The notes below the pieces were generated by a model. The model had not been told where the DNA came from. It ran no database searches and was given only the letters and a program-made list of their open reading frames with translations. Positions 60,886 through 64,000 of a stretch of 64,000 bases of DNA are shown here, in pieces. A program made the translations under genes and the position numbers. Each line of letters starts with the position of its first letter. Position 1 is the stretch's first letter. The stretch lies in contig CAWGIM010000006.1 of the NCBI GenBank assembly GCA_963822615.1, positions 1,054,001 to 1,118,000 of the forward strand, in the 5' to 3' direction. Source of the DNA: Trebonia sp963822615. GTDB lineage: Bacteria > Actinomycetota > Actinomycetes > Streptosporangiales > Streptosporangiaceae.

Positions 60886-62508
60886 GTGAGCGACCGCTAT
60901 GCCTGGCGTCAACTGTCTCTCGTTCAGTTCGATAACGGGAACCTAACCGTGCCGGGCAACGGCGTGGCCCCGCACCCGCCCGCGGCGGGACGCCCGGTTG
61001 TCATCGTCGCCGGCGGCGCCAGCGGCCTCGCCGGCCAGGCGAGCACGGTCCTCGAGGACGCGCTGGCGGCGGCCGCCCGGGCGGCCGGCGCCGTGCTGGT
61101 CGACGGCGGCATCAGCCGCGACCTCGGCGACGGCGACGCCCGGCCGCTGGCCACGGCGGCGGAGCAGCTGGCCGGCCCGGCCCGGGTGGCGGTGGTGCTG
61201 GCCGGCGGCGGCCCGGCCGCCCAGCCGGTCGTACTCGCGGCCGTCCGCCGCCGGTGGCCGGTCTTCGTCCTGAGGGGAACCGGCGGCACGGCCGACGCGC
61301 TGGCCGGGCGGTGGACCGCGCATCACGTCCGGGTGCGCCTGCTGGCGGCACCGCTGCTGCGCGGCCAGCGGAAGTACCGGCCGCAGCCGCCGCTGTCCGC
61401 GATCTCCGATCCGGACCTGCGGGAGATCATCGGCCAGGGCGACCTCCGGCTGGTGACCGGCACCGAGCCGCCCGCCCTCGCCCGCCCGCTGGCCTGGGAG
61501 CTGCAGGCCGAGCCGGTCCTGAAGGACGCCTGGCAGCAGTTCGCGACCTACGACCAGCTCGCGGTCCGGCTGCGCAGCACGTTCACCTGGTCCCAGAAGC
61601 TGATCTTGTCCCTCGGCGTGCTCGCCACGCTCCTCGGCCTCGTCAACGACCAGGTGCGGCGGGCCGGCCTGCACTGGGCGGCGATCGTGGTGCCGATCGT
61701 GATCTCGGTGCTGATCGCCGTAGCCAGCCGCCGGGCGTTCGGTCAGCGGTGGGTGGTGCTGCGGGCGGCGGCGGAATCCATCAAGGCGGAGATCTACCAG
61801 TACCGGACCAGGGAAACGGCCGCGGCCGACGGCAACTCCGGCCGCACCGCCGCGTCACGGCTGGCCGCGCGGCTGGACGCGGTCGAGGCCCGGCTGCTGC
61901 AGACCGAGGCGAGCAGCGGGCCGCTGCTCCCGTACCGGGGGCCGCTGCCGCCGGACATGTACGGGGCCGCCAGCGACGACGACGGGCTGAGCCCGCTCGC
62001 ACCCGACCGTTACCTGGCCATCCGGGTCGGTGACCAGCTCTCCTACTACCACCAGCGCATCGAAAGCCTCAACCGGCGGCGCAACGGCTTGCAGTTGCTG
62101 GCCATCGCGGCCGGGGCGGCCGGCGCCATCCTGGCCGCCGCCAACTTTGAGGCCTGGATCGGGCTCACCGCCGGCGCGTCCGCCGCCGCCCTCGCCTACC
62201 TGGGCTCCCTCCAGGTCGACAACACCATCGTCACCTACAACCAGACCGCCGCGCGGCTGGCCGGGCAGCAGCGCCGGTGGCTCGCGCTGCTGCCGTCGCA
62301 GCGGGGCCAGGCCGCCTTCAAGCGCCTGGTAACCGCGTGCGAGGAGGCCCTGGCGAACGAGGTGTCAGGCTGGGTGCAGCAGATGAACGACGCGATGGAC
62401 GACCTCCGGCACGACCAGGCGAGCGAGGCCGAGCTGGCCGACCCGGCCCAGGACACCACGGCCTCCCCGGCCGCCGAGCACGCCAGTCACGGGGCAGCCG
62501 CGGGCTGA
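60886..62508 (+). CDS. SLOG (LSDAT) - SLATT - SLATT fusion protein
   Basis: 540 residues from GTG 60886. Residues 35-150 are an LSDAT/SLOG domain: PVVIVAGGASGLAGQAS, AVLVDGGISRDLGDGDARP, VAVVLAGGGPAAQPV, PVFVLRGTGGTADALAGRW. Residues 215-310 form one SLATT-like module with two membrane helices (LILSLGVLATLLGLV, AAIVVPIVISVLIAVA) and a helical tail (AESIKAEIYQYRTRE). Residues 365-470 form a second (YYHQRIESLNRRRNGLQLLA, two helices, TAARLAGQQRRW). In published classifications SLATT domains are membrane effectors triggered by nucleotide-sensing partners, so this may be a one-gene sensor-effector. Confidence 0.82.
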   Translation: MSDRYAWRQLSLVQFDNGNLTVPGNGVAPHPPAAGRPVVIVAGGASGLAGQASTVLEDALAAAARAAGAVLVDGGISRDLGDGDARPLATAAEQLAGPARVAVVLAGGGPAAQPVVLAAVRRRWPVFVLRGTGGTADALAGRWTAHHVRVRLLAAPLLRGQRKYRPQPPLSAISDPDLREIIGQGDLRLVTGTEPPALARPLAWELQAEPVLKDAWQQFATYDQLAVRLRSTFTWSQKLILSLGVLATLLGLVNDQVRRAGLHWAAIVVPIVISVLIAVASRRAFGQRWVVLRAAAESIKAEIYQYRTRETAAADGNSGRTAASRLAARLDAVEARLLQTEASSGPLLPYRGPLPPDMYGAASDDDGLSPLAPDRYLAIRVGDQLSYYHQRIESLNRRRNGLQLLAIAAGAAGAILAAANFEAWIGLTAGASAAALAYLGSLQVDNTIVTYNQTAARLAGQQRRWLALLPSQRGQAAFKRLVTACEEALANEVSGWVQQMNDAMDDLRHDQASEAELADPAQDTTASPAAEHASHGAAAG

Positions 62509-62518
62509 GGGCGCGCCG

Positions 62519-63202
62519 TCAGCCGACCGCGCGGGGGCGGAAGGCGGCGAACGGGTTGGTGATCACCAGCTCGCGGGCGGCGAACCGGTAGACGGTGGCC
62601 GGGCGGCCGCCGGTCGCCGCCGGGCGGGACACGTCGCTGGTCGGCTCGATGACGTCGCGCCTGGTCAGGATCCGCTGCAGGTTGGTGGCGGAGACCGGGT
62701 GGCCAAGGGCCGCGGCGTAGGTGTCGCGGAGCTGGGAGATGGTGAACGTGGCCGGGGCCAGCGCGAAGCCGATGTTGGTGTAGGAGAGCTTGGCCCGGAG
62801 CCGGTTACGGGCCGAGCCGATGATCGAGCCGTGGTCGAACCCGGTCGGCGGCAGGTCGTCGACCGGGTGCCAGGCGGTATCGGCCGGCAGCCGCGGCTGC
62901 GCGTCCGGCGTCACCAGGGCCAGGTAGGCGGTGGCCAGCACCCGGCCCCGGGGGTCGCGCACCGGGTCGCTGCGCGTCTCGAGCTGCTCCAGGTGCGCGA
63001 TCTGCGGGATGTCGACCTTGGCGGCGAGGTGGCGGCCGGCCGACGCGCCGAGGCGCTCGTCCGCGGCCAGCAGCCCGCCGGGCAGCACCCACGAGCCCGG
63101 GAACGGCTCGGTCCCGCGCCGCCACAGCAGCACCGTCAGCCGCCGGTCGCGCACCTGGAACACAACGCCAAGCGCCTCGTGGCGGAAGCAGTCAGCAGGC
63201 AC
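62519..63202 (-). CDS. nrtR: NrtR-type NUDIX-fold transcriptional regulator of NAD metabolism
   Basis: 227 residues from GTG 63202. The N-terminal NUDIX domain has FPGSWVLPGGLLAADERLGA, but the catalytic Glu pair of the NUDIX box is replaced (GRHLAAKV), so hydrolysis is unlikely; ADP-ribose-type ligand sensing is typical. The C-terminal winged helix reads FTISQLRDTYAAALGHPVSA, NLQRILTRRDVIEPTSD, GRPATVYRF. It is divergent from nadA, which NrtR regulates in many bacteria. The start upstream (to 63739) is rejected because it would run through the nadA promoter and gene. Confidence 0.9.
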   Translation of the reverse strand: MPADCFRHEALGVVFQVRDRRLTVLLWRRGTEPFPGSWVLPGGLLAADERLGASAGRHLAAKVDIPQIAHLEQLETRSDPVRDPRGRVLATAYLALVTPDAQPRLPADTAWHPVDDLPPTGFDHGSIIGSARNRLRAKLSYTNIGFALAPATFTISQLRDTYAAALGHPVSATNLQRILTRRDVIEPTSDVSRPAATGGRPATVYRFAARELVITNPFAAFRPRAVG

Positions 63203-63288
63203 GCACCCATCGTAGGGCGCGGGTCGTAGGGCGCGGGCCGCCACCGCGGGACGCGTTGCGGGTCCGGCCGGCAAGTTTTCGCCTGGGG

Positions 63289-63311
63289 GTTGTAAACCGC
63301 GCGTTTTCAAC
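63289..63311. promoter_or_regulatory. Candidate NrtR operator in the nadA promoter
   Basis: Inverted repeat GTTGTAAAC-N5-GTTTTCAAC, with one mismatched pair per 9-nt arm. A second, overlapping imperfect palindrome (GTTTTC-N11-GGAAAC, 63303-63325) ends just before the nadA ATG. Position between the two genes makes NrtR the likely binder. Confidence 0.55.
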
Positions 63312-63325
63312 TTAAGGTCGGAAAC

Positions 63326-64000
63326 ATGGCAGACACGAAGGCGACGACGCCGATTCACCCGGATGACACCCGGCGGGCGGCGGACGCTGCCCAGGGAACC
63401 GACCCGGCCCGGGCGGGCACCGCGGGAGCGGCCGACCCGGGCTGGGCCGGCCGGGTGCGACGGCTGGCCGCGGAGCGCGACGCGGTGATCCTCGCGCACA
63501 ACTACCAGCGGCCCGAGATCCAGGAGGTCGCCGACCACGTCGGCGACTCGCTGGCGCTGGCCCGGCTGGCCGCGTCCAGCTCCGCCTCGGTGATCGTGCT
63601 GTGCGGGGTGTACTTCATGGCCGAGACGGCCAAGATCCTCTCCCCCGGCCGCACCGTGCTCATCCCGGACGCCGCGGCCGGCTGCTCGCTGGCCGACAGC
63701 ATCACCGCCGAGCAGCTCCGCGCGTGGAAGGCGGAGCACCCGGGGGCGGCCGTGGTCGCGTACGTGAACACCAGCGCCGAGGTCAAGGCGGAGTCGGACA
63801 TGTGCTGCACCTCGGCCAACGCGGCCGAGGTGGTGGCCGCCATCCCCGAGTCACGGGAGGTGCTGTTCCTGCCCGACCAGTTCCTCGGGGCGCACGTCAG
63901 GCGGGTCACCGGCCGGAAGAACCTGCACGTCTGGGCGGGCGAGTGCCACGTGCACGCGGGCATCTCGCCGCAGGCGCTGCGGGACATGGCGGCGGCCCGC
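63326..64000 (+). CDS. nadA: Quinolinate synthase NadA (3' end outside the window)
   Basis: 225 residues are visible from ATG 63326. After a 50-residue variable N-terminus come AVILAHNYQRPEIQEVADHV, GDSLALARLAA, LCGVYFMAETAKILSPGRTV (first Fe-S Cys), NTSAEVKAESDMCCTSANA, FLPDQFLGAHV and WAGECHVHAGI (second Fe-S Cys). The enzyme condenses iminoaspartate with dihydroxyacetone phosphate using a 4Fe-4S cluster, the first committed step to NAD. nadB and nadC may follow outside the window. Confidence 0.95.
   Translation, partial: MADTKATTPIHPDDTRRAADAAQGTDPARAGTAGAADPGWAGRVRRLAAERDAVILAHNYQRPEIQEVADHVGDSLALARLAASSSASVIVLCGVYFMAETAKILSPGRTVLIPDAAAGCSLADSITAEQLRAWKAEHPGAAVVAYVNTSAEVKAESDMCCTSANAAEVVAAIPESREVLFLPDQFLGAHVRRVTGRKNLHVWAGECHVHAGISPQALRDMAAAR

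Noticed and set aside
62519..63739. Longer NrtR protein starting at 63739
   Set aside because: The extra N-terminal part is antisense to nadA and its promoter. The NUDIX fold starts normally at the GTG 63202 start.

Overview
This is a GC-rich (about 70%) actinobacterial chromosome segment. Codon use, GTG starts with 4-nt stop/start overlaps, an NrtR/nadA pair, a transmembrane PknB-type kinase and a class F-like sortase all fit Actinomycetota. The genus cannot be fixed from the sequence alone.

Layout. (1) 1-650: the tail of an unidentified gene, then tRNA-Gly(GCC) and tRNA-Cys(GCA). (2) 0.8-13.7 kb: a catabolic locus with a family-5 peptide/opine-type ABC importer (minus strand), a GntR regulator, an MFS transporter, and a translationally coupled operon of a THI5-like binding-fold protein, an ornithine cyclodeaminase-family protein, an Asp/Glu/hydantoin racemase and an allantoicase. 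An alpha/beta hydrolase follows. Four copies of a GTATAC-centred palindrome mark the regulator's probable operators. The theme is uptake and breakdown of ureides/hydantoins. (3) 13.8-14.7 kb: an LSDAT/SLOG-domain gene that is almost perfectly duplicated at 36.7-37.5 kb. (4) 14.8-39.3 kb: an accessory region of Rhs/YD polymorphic-toxin debris with many small immunity-like genes on the minus strand. It is interleaved with plus-strand Tn554-type tnpA-tnpB-tnpC recombinase trios: one intact, one damaged, and remnants of at least three more. A VapBC-like pair, an IS1634-like remnant and a 34-bp copy of the tRNA-Cys 3' half also lie here. (5) 39.3-49.5 kb: a giant secreted Rhs protein (about 3380 aa) with three LamG domains, a C-terminal toxin and an adjacent immunity gene. 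(6) 49.7-57.5 kb: cell-surface genes: a BMP-like lipid/membrane-anchored protein, a GT-C-type membrane protein, two low-complexity surface proteins, a frameshifted sortase and a membrane-anchored GH26 hydrolase. (7) 58-64 kb: a LURP-one-like protein, a Ser/Thr kinase, a SLOG-SLATT-SLATT fusion, NrtR and the start of nadA.

Most interesting proposal. The recombinase trios sit at one point of the toxin architecture. To the left of each well-preserved trio is a toxin C-terminus that begins just after the H-x-F-W motif of a Hint (autoprocessing) domain. To the right of a trio lies an immunity gene and, where preserved, another toxin that begins at the same Hint codon. This is the arrangement expected if a Tn554-like unit carrying [tnpABC + immunity + toxin + C-half of Hint] inserts at the conserved Hint motif of a resident Rhs-Hint-toxin gene. 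Such an insertion would join a new toxin tip to the old delivery domain and displace the previous toxin/immunity pair downstream. The region from 29.3 kb leftward to 16.5 kb then reads as a record of successive insertions. This is inference from layout and needs the comparisons listed in the findings.
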